Positions 1 through 7,480 of a DNA stretch of 33,206 nucleotides are shown piece by piece. How positions within the stretch are numbered: the first letter of the stretch is position 1; every line of letters begins with the position of its first letter. The notes beneath the pieces were generated by a model that worked only from the letters and a program-made list of their open reading frames with translations, had not been told where the DNA came from and did not search any database. The translations under genes were made by a program, and so were the position numbers. Origin of the DNA: an uncultured Prevotella sp. Lineage in GTDB: Bacteria > Bacteroidota > Bacteroidia > Bacteroidales > Bacteroidaceae. The DNA is taken from NCBI GenBank assembly GCA_946184025.1, contig CAMHEA010000005.1:1-33206 (forward strand), given 5' to 3'.

Positions 1-156
1 CCTTGCGTCATCCCTTCCCCAACTTACGGGGAAAGGTCTGTTGCGGCTCATACTTGCATAATACAAACATTCGCTAAACCGCCGATAAACAGGCGTTTCT
101 GCAAAGAAAATCATCATACAATGCCGATATTTCTTCCGTTTTATAGGCAGAACTGA

Positions 157-164
157 TACCTTTG
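157..164 (+). promoter_or_regulatory. Putative Bacteroidota -7 box TACCTTTG
   Basis: TACCTTTG matches the TAnnTTTG element recognised by the primary sigma factor of Bacteroidota. A clear -33 TTTG is not visible at the usual 19-21 bp upstream, so this is a half-supported promoter. An AT-rich stretch follows, as is common after Bacteroidota start sites. Confidence 0.35.
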
Positions 165-170
165 CACCAT

Positions 171-318
171 GTTTGAGTTTTATTAATAAAGTTGTTAATT
201 AGATTATTATGTTAGGTTTTTAGTTGTTTTAAGTTTGTAAGGAACATCGTCTGTCGTGAGACACACAACGTTAATGAATATACAGGATGTGCCGGGAGGT
301 GCGTCCTGTGTGTTTTTT
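171..318 (+). ncRNA. Candidate small transcript between promoter-like box and terminator-like hairpin
   Basis: A TACCTTTG box at 157-164 is followed about 120 bp later by a hairpin and T-run (282-318), with no convincing ORF of useful length between them. A short hairpin GTCT-N6-AGAC lies at 249-262. A 16-codon ORF beginning near 274 overlaps the hairpin and could be a leader peptide, or chance. The existence of an RNA here is inference from the spacing of signals only; no known RNA family was recognised. Confidence 0.22.
282..318 (+). terminator. Possible intrinsic terminator
   Basis: ACAGGATG and CGTCCTGT form an imperfect stem (ACAGGA/TCCTGT is perfect) around a GC-rich loop, and six Ts follow at 313-318. 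It is weaker than the other terminators in the window. Confidence 0.35.
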
Positions 319-581
319 GTATAGATCCTTCCGCTATTTCTCCGTGGAGGGTGTCGATGCTTGTCTGCCGTAGCGCGTAAAGCGCACAACGTACAAAGAT
401 GCAAGGCACCTCTTCCGGCTGAAGCCGTCTTCTTAGTGACCTCCAGTTCGGTTCCATTCCACGTTTCCCACATATATTCCCATTATACTTTTTGTGCTCG
501 CAAACACCGATAAAATGGGCAATCTAAAAAATATTGAGTGATACAAATGCCATATTTTTTCTTTTATATTATTATAATATA

Positions 582-589
582 TACCTTTG
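582..589 (+). promoter_or_regulatory. Putative promoter (-7 TACCTTTG) for the surface protein gene
   Basis: TACCTTTG sits at the end of a very AT-rich tract and about 135 bp before the ATG at 725. It fits the Bacteroidota TAnnTTTG consensus. The -33 region is T-rich but has no clean TTTG. If it is used, the mRNA has a leader of roughly 130 nt. Confidence 0.45.
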
Positions 590-724
590 TACCCGACAAT
601 TTGCTGCGGGAACAGGTCTTTACACCGTATAAATGTAAAAACAGCACACATATATTGTCTCACAATAGGGAAAGCAATTTCAACCAACTATAATATTTTA
701 AAGTATTCAAACTAATAGGAAAAG

Positions 725-3700
725 ATGAAAAAGAGAACATTTCTCAATCAGATGAAACAGAAGTATCGTGTCCTCATCGCGGCCATCGTATGCTTCGCAG
801 GCGGTGTTGTGAAAACATCCGCAGACCAGACGGTCTACTTCTTTCACACTTACTTGGTCCAGCAAGGTGAGACGATAACCTTTGGCGACAGTTATGTGGA
901 CAACACCAAGAGTGCCTTCATGTCCGACATATTGGAGCCAGTAGCAGGAAACACCAAACAGTTCCGTTTTCTTGGAGCTACCGGTTACTATTGTTTCCAG
1001 AGTTATGACGTGAATCCGTTCCTAAGAGGATCGCGCTTGAATTGGGGTACGCCTTATTCTGGCAATTACGATGACTGGAAGAGCGATGACATTGTCAACA
1101 ATAATACCACTTACAACTCCCACCGCTTTGTGGAGCCCAATGATCCCAGAACGACTAAAACCGATAATGGTGCGAACGGAGCTGAATACATCTATGTGAT
1201 GCCTGTCTACGATGCAAAGAACGGGCAGCCTTCGCTTGATGGCGGCAATAATGTGAACTTCCAGAGCAATGACCTTTCCTGGTTTGATGCTGTACATAAT
1301 GGGAATTATTTCGGTTTCGGACATATTTGGTTGGTAGGCAGCAATGCCTTTGGATTCCCCTCTGTCTTTGCATGGAAGGGAGACCGTGCTTTCAAAGGAT
1401 GGACTTATGACGGCAACCGCGACAATTTTGTGCCCATGACACAGACTTCCAAGAATGTCAATGTCATTACCATGCGCACGGGCAAGCAACTGAATACTAA
1501 GCAGTCGGACTTTGCTTTCAAGTTCTTTGCTTCGCAGGGAGCGTGGGGCGGCAATGGAGAACAGTATGGAACGAATTCCATAGAATATGGTAACGGAGCA
1601 TATTATCAGTTTGCAGGAATTACCTCGTCTCAGACCACGGTCGATTTTGTTCAGTTGGTGAGTGGCGGCAATGTGCAAGGTGTCAACAAGGATGCCAGTG
1701 CGAAGAATGAAGCCGAGAAAAACTCTGCCCTTCCTTTGCTTCCTTTGAACTATGACCTTCGCTTTACCGTTGACTTGAGCGGCTTTGATTTTAATGCAAA
1801 TCATGCCCAGATGCCTTTGGTTCTTGAGATTCCGAACCGTCCCAAGCTCACTGAGAACGCCAATGTGAACAACTATTGTGAGGTGAGTCTGACAGGTACG
1901 CTGATTGACAAAGAGAAAAACCCGCTATGGAGCGATGACGGTGTGAACAACTACACGCTGGCTGACGCGCTTCGCTTCCAGGCTAACATTGCTTATGCGG
2001 ATCAGGTGAATACCAACTACAAACGGTTGAAGCTCAACGGCACGCTTACGGCATCGGATCTGACCTACCTGCAATGGCTCATTAGCAACGGAAAGGTGCA
2101 GGAAATAGACCTCAGCGGAGCTAACTTGCCAGAATTGACAATTCCTTCCAATTTTGTCAGCAATGCAGGCTGTACGACATTGACCACCATCGTGCTGCCA
2201 CAATACCTCAATAAAATCGATGCCAACGCCTTTGCAGGCTGCACTGCACTCTCAACGGTAGAGTTTACGGGTACGGAGACCGGTGGATGTGAAATCGGCG
2301 AAGGTGCTTTCAAGAACTGTACGTCACTGAGTGGAGCCTCCATCGGTGAAATTCTGAAGACCACCACTGAAGTGAAAGCAGGCGTTTTCGAGGGTTGTCT
2401 TCAGACGGAAAACAGCTATGAAATTTCTATTCCTGCCAATATCTCGGCGATTGCAGAGGATGCGTTCAAGGATTGTCATATCAACAAGGTGAACGTACCG
2501 GCCAAATACGTTGCACCTACAGCTAAGCCCTTCTCCGTAGACCGCGTGGGCTCACCTTATAATGGTCCGCATAATCTCACGACAGAAACTAACCAATGGT
2601 CATTTGTTGAAGCAGAAGATTTCAATAAGGGAACCTCAGGCGTTGCCTATCTCTTTAATCACAATTCCAATCTGAGCAGTTACTATCCTTATCGTTCGGA
2701 TGTGGAGGGTGCTCCTGTTTGGAAAGTAGGAAAGCCGAGCAACCACTTTGGCAACTGCCAGTCTCCAGCAGGCGAAAGTGACAAACATTTGATTATCGGT
2801 GACTTTGAAACTGGCGATTGGATGAACTATACGGTCAACGTTCCTGAAAAGGGTGGACGTTACATGTTGGATTTCTTCGTTGCGAAAACGGGTGGCGATG
2901 GTGCCTTCTCGGCATACATTGACGGTGAAAAGATTGGAAGTAGAGAGAATATCGGCGGACAGAACGACGACTGTAATGAGCAGAACATATTCTCCAACAT
3001 CCTTCTTTCTAAGGGACAGCATGTCATCCAATTCTATTGTGACAAGAAGCTCAACTTCGACCGCATTGGATTCCAGCGTCTCTATGATGACACGAGTGCC
3101 GACTCAGACGAGGAAGGAAGCTCTTCTGGCTATGACGGAAAGGTTCCCACAGTGAGTGAATCCGCATTTACTACCGATGCCAACCATTTGGAGATTGCTT
3201 TTGCCGATGTTTCAGCATATGAGAGCGAAGCTGAGCGACTGGAATATATCCATGAATACAAGAAAAATGGTTCGCAGTGGAAGAATCTGATTACCAAGGA
3301 TCTCTACGAGAACAGCAGCAGCGAAGTGGAGGCGAGCAAGAAATACGATGTATGCAACCAAGAATATGCCGACGTGCGGTTGCACCGTGACTTTGGAAAT
3401 GCGACCAACTGGGAAACTCTGGTGCTGCCGTTTGATGTGAAGGCTGGTCAGGAAGGTGTAGCCAGCAGCTACGATAACCCTGCAACGGTGAACACCATGG
3501 AGGGCAAAATCAAATTTGCAGCCATCTATATCGGCACGAACGGTGAAATGCTACGCTTCCTGAATGTCGGAACGCATAACCAGACAGCCGCAGAAGCATC
3601 GGCTACGGAAGGATCAGCAGACTATACCATTACTGCCGGAACGCCGTTTATCATCTATCTGGACAAGGAAAAGAACCTTTCTACGGATGCTGCGAATGGT

Positions 3701-4228
3701 GACTATGTCACTTTCGTTGACGTAGACTTGAAGGGCAACCAAAGTGTGAACCACTTTAAGAAAGATGGTTACTGGTTCTGTGGAACGTTCGATGCCATTA
3801 CCAAGCACGATGTTCCTGAAGGTGGACTCTGGGCAATGAGTGGCGACAAACTGATGCATGCCACCAAGACGGCTAAGTTTAAGGGCTACCGTTGCTGGTT
3901 CCAGACAGAAGCGAGTGCCGCGACGGCTACAGAAGTATTCCCCTATGGTCTGTCAGGGGCAGCCAAAGAGGAATCCATGGACGTCATCTTGCTCGGATTT
4001 GCTGCCGAAGACGGCGAATGGGAGAGCTCGGAAACCGGAGATGACAATCAAGATGTGGAAGATGGTGGTATGGAGTCGGGTGATGGCAACCAGGAAACAG
4101 GTATTTTCCTGCCCGACGGCAACCGCATCGAAGTGGTAGACAACATCTATACGCTCACGGGTGTACGCGTTCTGCATCCGCAGAAAGGCATCTACATTGT
4201 CAACGGTAAGAAGATGGTGATTAAGTAA
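725..4228 (+). CDS. Secreted multidomain surface protein: BspA-like LRR plus CBM6-like domain
   Basis: 1167-aa protein with a signal peptide (KYRVLIAAIVCFAGG, cleavage probably near residue 33) and no lipobox. Residues about 35-410 are of unknown fold; around residue 264 the FAFKFFASQGAWGGNG stretch resembles SusE/SusF-type beta-sandwich binding modules. Residues about 415-595 contain BspA-type leucine-rich repeats (LNKIDANAFAGCTALSTVEF). Residues about 625-788 look like a CBM6-type carbohydrate-binding module (VEAEDFN, GDWMNYTVNVP, FDRIGF). A region with LHRDFGNATNWETLVLPFDV follows, typical of Prevotella surface proteins. The tail, YTLTGVRVLHPQKGIYIVNGKKMVIK in two pieces, is the common Prevotella C-terminus and may be an outer-membrane sorting signal. 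No catalytic motif was seen. The likely role is binding of glycan or host surface. RBS AGGAAAAG supports the start. Domain names are by eye; secretion route is inference. Confidence 0.75.
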   Translation: MKKRTFLNQMKQKYRVLIAAIVCFAGGVVKTSADQTVYFFHTYLVQQGETITFGDSYVDNTKSAFMSDILEPVAGNTKQFRFLGATGYYCFQSYDVNPFLRGSRLNWGTPYSGNYDDWKSDDIVNNNTTYNSHRFVEPNDPRTTKTDNGANGAEYIYVMPVYDAKNGQPSLDGGNNVNFQSNDLSWFDAVHNGNYFGFGHIWLVGSNAFGFPSVFAWKGDRAFKGWTYDGNRDNFVPMTQTSKNVNVITMRTGKQLNTKQSDFAFKFFASQGAWGGNGEQYGTNSIEYGNGAYYQFAGITSSQTTVDFVQLVSGGNVQGVNKDASAKNEAEKNSALPLLPLNYDLRFTVDLSGFDFNANHAQMPLVLEIPNRPKLTENANVNNYCEVSLTGTLIDKEKNPLWSDDGVNNYTLADALRFQANIAYADQVNTNYKRLKLNGTLTASDLTYLQWLISNGKVQEIDLSGANLPELTIPSNFVSNAGCTTLTTIVLPQYLNKIDANAFAGCTALSTVEFTGTETGGCEIGEGAFKNCTSLSGASIGEILKTTTEVKAGVFEGCLQTENSYEISIPANISAIAEDAFKDCHINKVNVPAKYVAPTAKPFSVDRVGSPYNGPHNLTTETNQWSFVEAEDFNKGTSGVAYLFNHNSNLSSYYPYRSDVEGAPVWKVGKPSNHFGNCQSPAGESDKHLIIGDFETGDWMNYTVNVPEKGGRYMLDFFVAKTGGDGAFSAYIDGEKIGSRENIGGQNDDCNEQNIFSNILLSKGQHVIQFYCDKKLNFDRIGFQRLYDDTSADSDEEGSSSGYDGKVPTVSESAFTTDANHLEIAFADVSAYESEAERLEYIHEYKKNGSQWKNLITKDLYENSSSEVEASKKYDVCNQEYADVRLHRDFGNATNWETLVLPFDVKAGQEGVASSYDNPATVNTMEGKIKFAAIYIGTNGEMLRFLNVGTHNQTAAEASATEGSADYTITAGTPFIIYLDKEKNLSTDAANGDYVTFVDVDLKGNQSVNHFKKDGYWFCGTFDAITKHDVPEGGLWAMSGDKLMHATKTAKFKGYRCWFQTEASAATATEVFPYGLSGAAKEESMDVILLGFAAEDGEWESSETGDDNQDVEDGGMESGDGNQETGIFLPDGNRIEVVDNIYTLTGVRVLHPQKGIYIVNGKKMVIK

Positions 4229-4275
4229 AGAGTGCATCAACAATGTTTCATAATGATTTTAGTATAAAGGACAAC

Positions 4276-4473
4276 ATGAAGACGATATATATAAAGCCGG
4301 AAACAGAAATCATCGTCGCACCGGAGCCCATCCTTGCTGGGCTCAATGGTGCCTCCGACGGCAACGGTACAAGCAGCAACTTCAATCCGGAGACCACCAT
4401 TGGCACCGGTGAGATGGAAGACGGTGACTTTGCCAAGCCCGTGAATCCATGGAACTCTGCTTGGGAAGATTAA
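4276..4473 (+). CDS. Small acidic protein of the MKTIYIKPE type
   Basis: 65 aa from the ATG at 4276, which has AAAGG just upstream; the track's longer start at 4243 adds 11 residues without a better RBS. The N-terminus MKTIYIKPETEI plus a downstream LAG and a Gly/Asn/Asp/Glu-rich tail is a pattern I recognise from many short Bacteroidota/Prevotella hypothetical proteins. There is no signal peptide, transmembrane segment or catalytic motif. It begins 47 bp after the surface-protein stop codon and is followed by a strong terminator, so it is almost certainly co-transcribed with that gene. Its function is unknown. Confidence 0.65.
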   Translation: MKTIYIKPETEIIVAPEPILAGLNGASDGNGTSSNFNPETTIGTGEMEDGDFAKPVNPWNSAWED

Positions 4474-4534
4474 AATGATAGTTGGTTTTCAGAAGAAAAT
4501 CAGGGTAACTAAGTGATAAATATCCTATTACCCG

Positions 4535-4570
4535 GCCTCGGCATGTTGTAGAAACATGTCGGGGCTTTTT
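4535..4570 (+). terminator. Strong intrinsic terminator
   Basis: A 13-bp stem (GCCTCGGCATGTT pairing with AACATGTCGGGGC, two G-T wobbles) with a 5-nt loop is followed by TTTTT. It closes the surface-protein/small-ORF transcript. Confidence 0.85.
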
Positions 4571-4716
4571 CGTTTTTCATGGGAATGAGGATAGGAGCAA
4601 GGTGTTGGAAGCCAATTCCGGACGAAAAAGCCGACTTGAAATGTTATTTTGTGCCAATATTGCCACGCCATCCCAATAAAATATTGCCTATAAATAAGGT
4701 ACTCACATTCGAAAAA

Positions 4717-4732
4717 GCAAAAACTATTTTGC
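4717..4732. promoter_or_regulatory. Operator-like dyad, first copy
   Basis: GCAAAA-ACTA-TTTTGC is a perfect 6-bp inverted repeat that overlaps the -33 TTTG of the upstream promoter copy. A regulator binding here would compete with polymerase. No regulator can be assigned from the sequence. Confidence 0.35.
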
Positions 4733-4758
4733 ATTTTGCTCATTTAATCGTACCTTTA
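4728..4758 (+). promoter_or_regulatory. Upstream (degenerate) copy of the FKBP operon promoter
   Basis: TTTG at 4728-4731, a 19-bp spacer and TACCTTTA at 4751-4758. The final G of the TAnnTTTG box is replaced by A, so this copy may be weak or act as a decoy site for sigma factor or regulator. Confidence 0.45.
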
Positions 4759-4782
4759 CATAAGGTACTTGCGTTCGAAAAA

Positions 4783-4798
4783 GCAAAAACTATTTTGC
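4783..4798. promoter_or_regulatory. Operator-like dyad, second copy
   Basis: The same GCAAAA-ACTA-TTTTGC dyad, 66 bp downstream of the first, overlaps the -33 TTTG of the intact promoter copy. Confidence 0.35.
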
Positions 4799-4824
4799 AT
4801 TTTGCTCATTTAATCGTACCTTTG
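4794..4824 (+). promoter_or_regulatory. Promoter of the FKBP operon
   Basis: TTTG at 4794-4797, a 19-bp spacer and TACCTTTG at 4817-4824 match the Bacteroidota -33/-7 consensus. The predicted start is near 4831, about 60 nt before the ATG at 4892. Confidence 0.75.
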
Positions 4825-4891
4825 CACGCTGAAGAACAAGTTATATATATAATATAAGGTATAATCTCAATTCTAAAATAAAAGAACAAAT

Positions 4892-5497
4892 ATGGATAAA
4901 GTAAGCTATGCACTCGGTCTGGGTATAGGCCGGCAGCTCGCTCAGATGGGCGCTACGGAGCTCTGTATAGACGATTTTGCACAGGCCATCAAGGATGTCG
5001 TGGCTGGGGCAGAACTACAGTTGAAGGAGGCTGAGGCTCAGGCCATTGTGCAGGATTTCTTCCAGAAGCAGGAAGAAAAGCAGCATGCTGCTGCCGCTGA
5101 GGCTGGTAAGGCTGCGCGTGAGGCTGGTGAGAAGTATCTGGAGGCCAACGGCAAGAAGGAAGGTGTTGTCACCACGGTCAGCGGTCTGCAATATCAGGTG
5201 TTGAAAGAAGGTACGGGCAAGCAACCGAAGGCCACCGACAAAGTGCGTTGCCATTATGAAGGCATGCTCATCGACGGCACGTTGTTCGACAGCAGCATCC
5301 AGCGTGGTGAGCCGGCCGTGTTCGGTCTGAATCAGGTCATTGCCGGATGGACTGAAGGTCTGCAACTGATGAAGGAGGGCGGAAAGTATCGCTTCTTCAT
5401 TCCTTACCAGCTGGGCTACGGAGAGCGTGGTGCCGGTGCAGCCATTCCGCCGTATGCAGCACTGGTGTTCGATGTAGAACTCATCGAAGTGGTATAA
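4892..5497 (+). CDS. FKBP-type peptidyl-prolyl isomerase, cytoplasmic
   Basis: 201 aa, with no signal peptide, so cytoplasmic. Residues 1-105 form the FKBP_N dimerisation segment (MDKVSYALGLGIGRQL), including a charged Ala/Glu-rich helix (KQEEKQHAAAAEAGKAA). Residues about 110-201 are the FKBP domain with the expected pocket residues: HYEG, LFDSS, QVIAGW, LGYG and LVFDVEL. It should catalyse cis-trans isomerisation at Xaa-Pro bonds and act as a folding helper; the architecture is FklB-like. First gene of a three-FKBP operon behind a duplicated promoter, with 56 bp to the next gene. Confidence 0.9.
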   Translation: MDKVSYALGLGIGRQLAQMGATELCIDDFAQAIKDVVAGAELQLKEAEAQAIVQDFFQKQEEKQHAAAAEAGKAAREAGEKYLEANGKKEGVVTTVSGLQYQVLKEGTGKQPKATDKVRCHYEGMLIDGTLFDSSIQRGEPAVFGLNQVIAGWTEGLQLMKEGGKYRFFIPYQLGYGERGAGAAIPPYAALVFDVELIEVV

Positions 5498-5553
5498 TCC
5501 AGGAGACAGAAGAAAGGAAAATAAAGATAAAAACATCCATAAAAGCAAAGAAA

Positions 5554-6459
5554 ATGAAGAAATTATCAATGGTAGCCGTTATGGCTATGGCTGCAATGGC
5601 ACTGGCCTCTTGCAGCAAGTCGGCTCCGAAGGCCAATCTGGAGAGCGACCTTGACTCGCTGAGCTATGCTTTCGGCGTTGAGCAGTCACAAGGTGTGAAG
5701 CCGTTCCTACAGCAGATGGAGATTGATTCCACCTATATGGAACTGTTCGTTCAGGGTATTACCGAAGGTGCCGAGGGTGCCGACGACAACAAGAAGAAGG
5801 CTTACAATGCCGGAATCATGGTGGGTCAGCAGATTATGATGATGCAGCAGAACTATGCTCGTCAGCTTTTCGACGGTGATTCCACGAAGACGCTGTCCAA
5901 GGACAACTTCATTGCTGGTTTCCTTGCAGGTGCAACGGGTAAGGATCAGAAGATGACCATGGAGCAGGCACGCATGGTTGGCCAGCAGGTGGCACAGGCA
6001 CTGCAGATGAAGCAGGCTGAAGTGAAGTTCGGCAAGGAAAAGAAGGCTGCCGATGCATTCATGGCTGCCAACGCCCAGAAGGAAGGAGTGCAGAAGCTCG
6101 GAAAGGGTGTTCAGTATAAAGTGTTGAAGGAAGGCAAGGGCGAAATTCCCACTGCCGATGCCATTGTGAACATCAACTATGAGGGAAAGACCATCGACGG
6201 CAAGACGTTTGACAAGCGCGATGGTGCCAAGATGCCCGTAGGTGGTGTCATTGCAGGCTTCACCGAGGCTCTCACCCACATGCCGGTAGGCTCGAAGTGG
6301 GAAATCTACATCCCCTACAGTGCCGGTTATGGTGCTCAGCAGGTAAGTCAGGATCTCAAGCCCTTCTCTACGCTCATCTTCACCGTTGAACTTCTCGGTA
6401 TTGAAAAGAAACCGGAGCCGCAGGCAGCCCCCAACGTTGCTGCTCCGAAAGTGAAATAA
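5554..6459 (+). CDS. FKBP-type peptidyl-prolyl isomerase lipoprotein
   Basis: 301 aa with a lipoprotein signal peptide ending in LASC (Cys20) followed by SKSAP, so membrane-anchored and facing the periplasm or the surface. An FKBP_N dimerisation region spans about residues 28-170 (DSLSYAFGVEQSQ). The FKBP domain spans about 185-285, with NYEG, TFDKR, GVIAGF, AGYG and LIFTVEL. The usual Trp at the base of the pocket is Phe here (VIAGF instead of VIAGW), which could alter inhibitor or substrate binding. A Pro/Ala-rich tail follows. Second of three adjacent FKBPs; the next gene begins 5 bp after its stop, so they are co-transcribed. Confidence 0.88.
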   Translation: MKKLSMVAVMAMAAMALASCSKSAPKANLESDLDSLSYAFGVEQSQGVKPFLQQMEIDSTYMELFVQGITEGAEGADDNKKKAYNAGIMVGQQIMMMQQNYARQLFDGDSTKTLSKDNFIAGFLAGATGKDQKMTMEQARMVGQQVAQALQMKQAEVKFGKEKKAADAFMAANAQKEGVQKLGKGVQYKVLKEGKGEIPTADAIVNINYEGKTIDGKTFDKRDGAKMPVGGVIAGFTEALTHMPVGSKWEIYIPYSAGYGAQQVSQDLKPFSTLIFTVELLGIEKKPEPQAAPNVAAPKVK

Positions 6460-6464
6460 CAGCT

Positions 6465-7343
6465 ATGAAGAAACTGCTCGTTTTGGCACTCGTCGTTGTG
6501 GCGAGTGCCTCTTTTAGCACCGCAGGTGCCAAGGGAAAGAAGGATAAGAAGAATGCGGCCGCAGCTCCGCAACCCGTGGTACTGGCTACGCCGACGGACT
6601 CGTTGAGCTATGCTGCCGGCATGTCGTTGACCGATGGCCTGCTGCCGTATCTCAAACAGCAGTATGGTGTGGACGAAAGCCAGCTGGCCGATGTCGTCCG
6701 CGGTTTCAAGGAAGCTGCTGCTCACCGCAATGACAGCGTCTTTACAGCCTATGTGGCCGGTCTTCAGGTTGCCGAAATGGTCAAGTCGCGCATGCTTCCT
6801 AACCTGCAAGGCGACTTTGAGGAGGTCAATGCCGATTTGGTGTATGCCGGTTTTGCTGCGTCTTTGGAAAAAGACCACACCGTCTATACCGACTCTGCGG
6901 CTCAGCGTGTCTTCACCGCAGGCCGCGAGGAGCTGGTGCGCAAGAAGAACGAGGCTGTCCGCCTGGAAGGCGAGGCGTTCCTGGCTGAGAACAAAACCAA
7001 GGCCGGGGTGGTAACCTTACCCAGCGGACTCCAGTATAAGGTGCTGAAGCAGGGTGCCGGTCCCCAACCGAAGGCCACGGACAAGGTGAGAGTCGCCTAT
7101 GAGGGCCGTACCCTCGACGGCAACGTGTTCGATGCGACCTCCAAGCATGGCAAAGACAGTGATTCGTTCAGCGTCGGCGGGCTCATCAAAGGATGGACGG
7201 AAGCCCTCCAGTTGATGCCTGTTGGCTCAAAGTGGGAACTTTATATCCCGCAGGAGCTGGCCTATGGCGAGCGCGGTGCGGGTCGGAACATCAAACCCTA
7301 CGCCACTTTGATTTTCACGCTGGAACTCCTCGGAATCGAATAA
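6465..7343 (+). CDS. FKBP-type peptidyl-prolyl isomerase, secreted/periplasmic
   Basis: 292 aa with a cleavable signal peptide (LLVLALVVVASASFSTAGA) and no lipobox Cys, then a Lys-rich stretch (KGKKDKKN). An FKBP_N region (DSLSYAAGMSLTDG) runs from about residue 45 to 175. The FKBP domain, about 190-292, has AYEG, VFDAT, GGLIKGWTEAL, LAYGERGAG and LIFTLELLGIE, so the pocket Trp is kept. It starts 5 bp after the lipoprotein FKBP gene and ends at a strong terminator, making it the last gene of the operon. The three paralogs share the D-S-L-S-Y-A start of the FKBP_N segment (first copy KVSYA), which suggests tandem duplication followed by retargeting. Confidence 0.88.
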   Translation: MKKLLVLALVVVASASFSTAGAKGKKDKKNAAAAPQPVVLATPTDSLSYAAGMSLTDGLLPYLKQQYGVDESQLADVVRGFKEAAAHRNDSVFTAYVAGLQVAEMVKSRMLPNLQGDFEEVNADLVYAGFAASLEKDHTVYTDSAAQRVFTAGREELVRKKNEAVRLEGEAFLAENKTKAGVVTLPSGLQYKVLKQGAGPQPKATDKVRVAYEGRTLDGNVFDATSKHGKDSDSFSVGGLIKGWTEALQLMPVGSKWELYIPQELAYGERGAGRNIKPYATLIFTLELLGIE

Positions 7344-7360
7344 ATGATCGTGAAGTAAGC

Positions 7361-7388
7361 AAAATGCGCCTTTTGGGCGCATTTTTTG
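7361..7388 (+). terminator. Intrinsic terminator of the FKBP operon
   Basis: AATGCGCC and GGCGCATT pair around a short T-rich loop and are followed by a run of Ts. It lies about 18 bp after the last FKBP stop codon. Confidence 0.85.
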
Positions 7389-7398
7389 TTTCAAAACG

Positions 7399-7429
7399 TT
7401 GGCAGTTTCATTTTATTTGTTTACTTTTG
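7399..7429 (+). promoter_or_regulatory. Promoter of the Lrp/AsnC gene
   Basis: TTG at 7399-7401, a 20-bp spacer and TACTTTTG at 7422-7429 fit the Bacteroidota consensus. The predicted start is about 45 nt before the ATG at 7481. Confidence 0.6.
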
Positions 7430-7480
7430 CTGACAGAATGTAAATAAAACGAAGGATTTTGCAGAAATAACTATCAAACA

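Larger units (their letters stand above)
1..724. other. Gene-free leader region upstream of the first large gene
   Basis: No credible protein gene is seen here. The three minus-strand ORFs in the track (207-473, 212-457, 433-687) have no recognisable motif, overlap each other in different frames and look like chance. The stretch contains a small CCCC/GGGG hairpin near 17-36, two TAnnTTTG promoter-like motifs (157-164, 582-589), one hairpin-plus-T-run (282-318), and two short perfect dyads (GCGC-gtaaa-GCGC near 375-387 and CGGCT-ga-AGCCG near 416-427). It is probably the end of a transcript arriving from the left, a possible small transcript, and then the long leader of the surface protein gene. 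Confidence 0.5.
4696..4827 (+). repeat. Tandem duplication of a 66-bp promoter module
   Basis: Two adjacent 66-bp copies (4696-4761 and 4762-4827) start with AAGGTACT and end in the -7 box. They are identical apart from a 4-base block (CACA versus TGCG) and the last bases of the box (TACCTTTAcat versus TACCTTTGcac). Each copy begins AAGGTAC and carries GTACCTT near its end, so the junction forms a perfect GTACCTT-N5-AAGGTAC palindrome (4750-4768). The 92-aa ORF over it (4579-4857) shows a 22-residue repeat only because 66 is divisible by three. Confidence 0.9.

Noticed and set aside
207-687. Minus-strand ORFs of 81-88 aa at the left edge
   Set aside because: Overlapping frames, no domain, and no ribosome site; the region looks non-coding.
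1022-1804. 260-aa minus-strand ORF inside the surface protein gene
   Set aside because: No domain pattern, and the opposite strand codes for a well-formed secreted protein.
4579-4857. 92-aa ORF with a 22-residue internal repeat
   Set aside because: The repeat is the tandem 66-bp promoter duplication read in frame; the ORF spans two promoters and an operator-like dyad.
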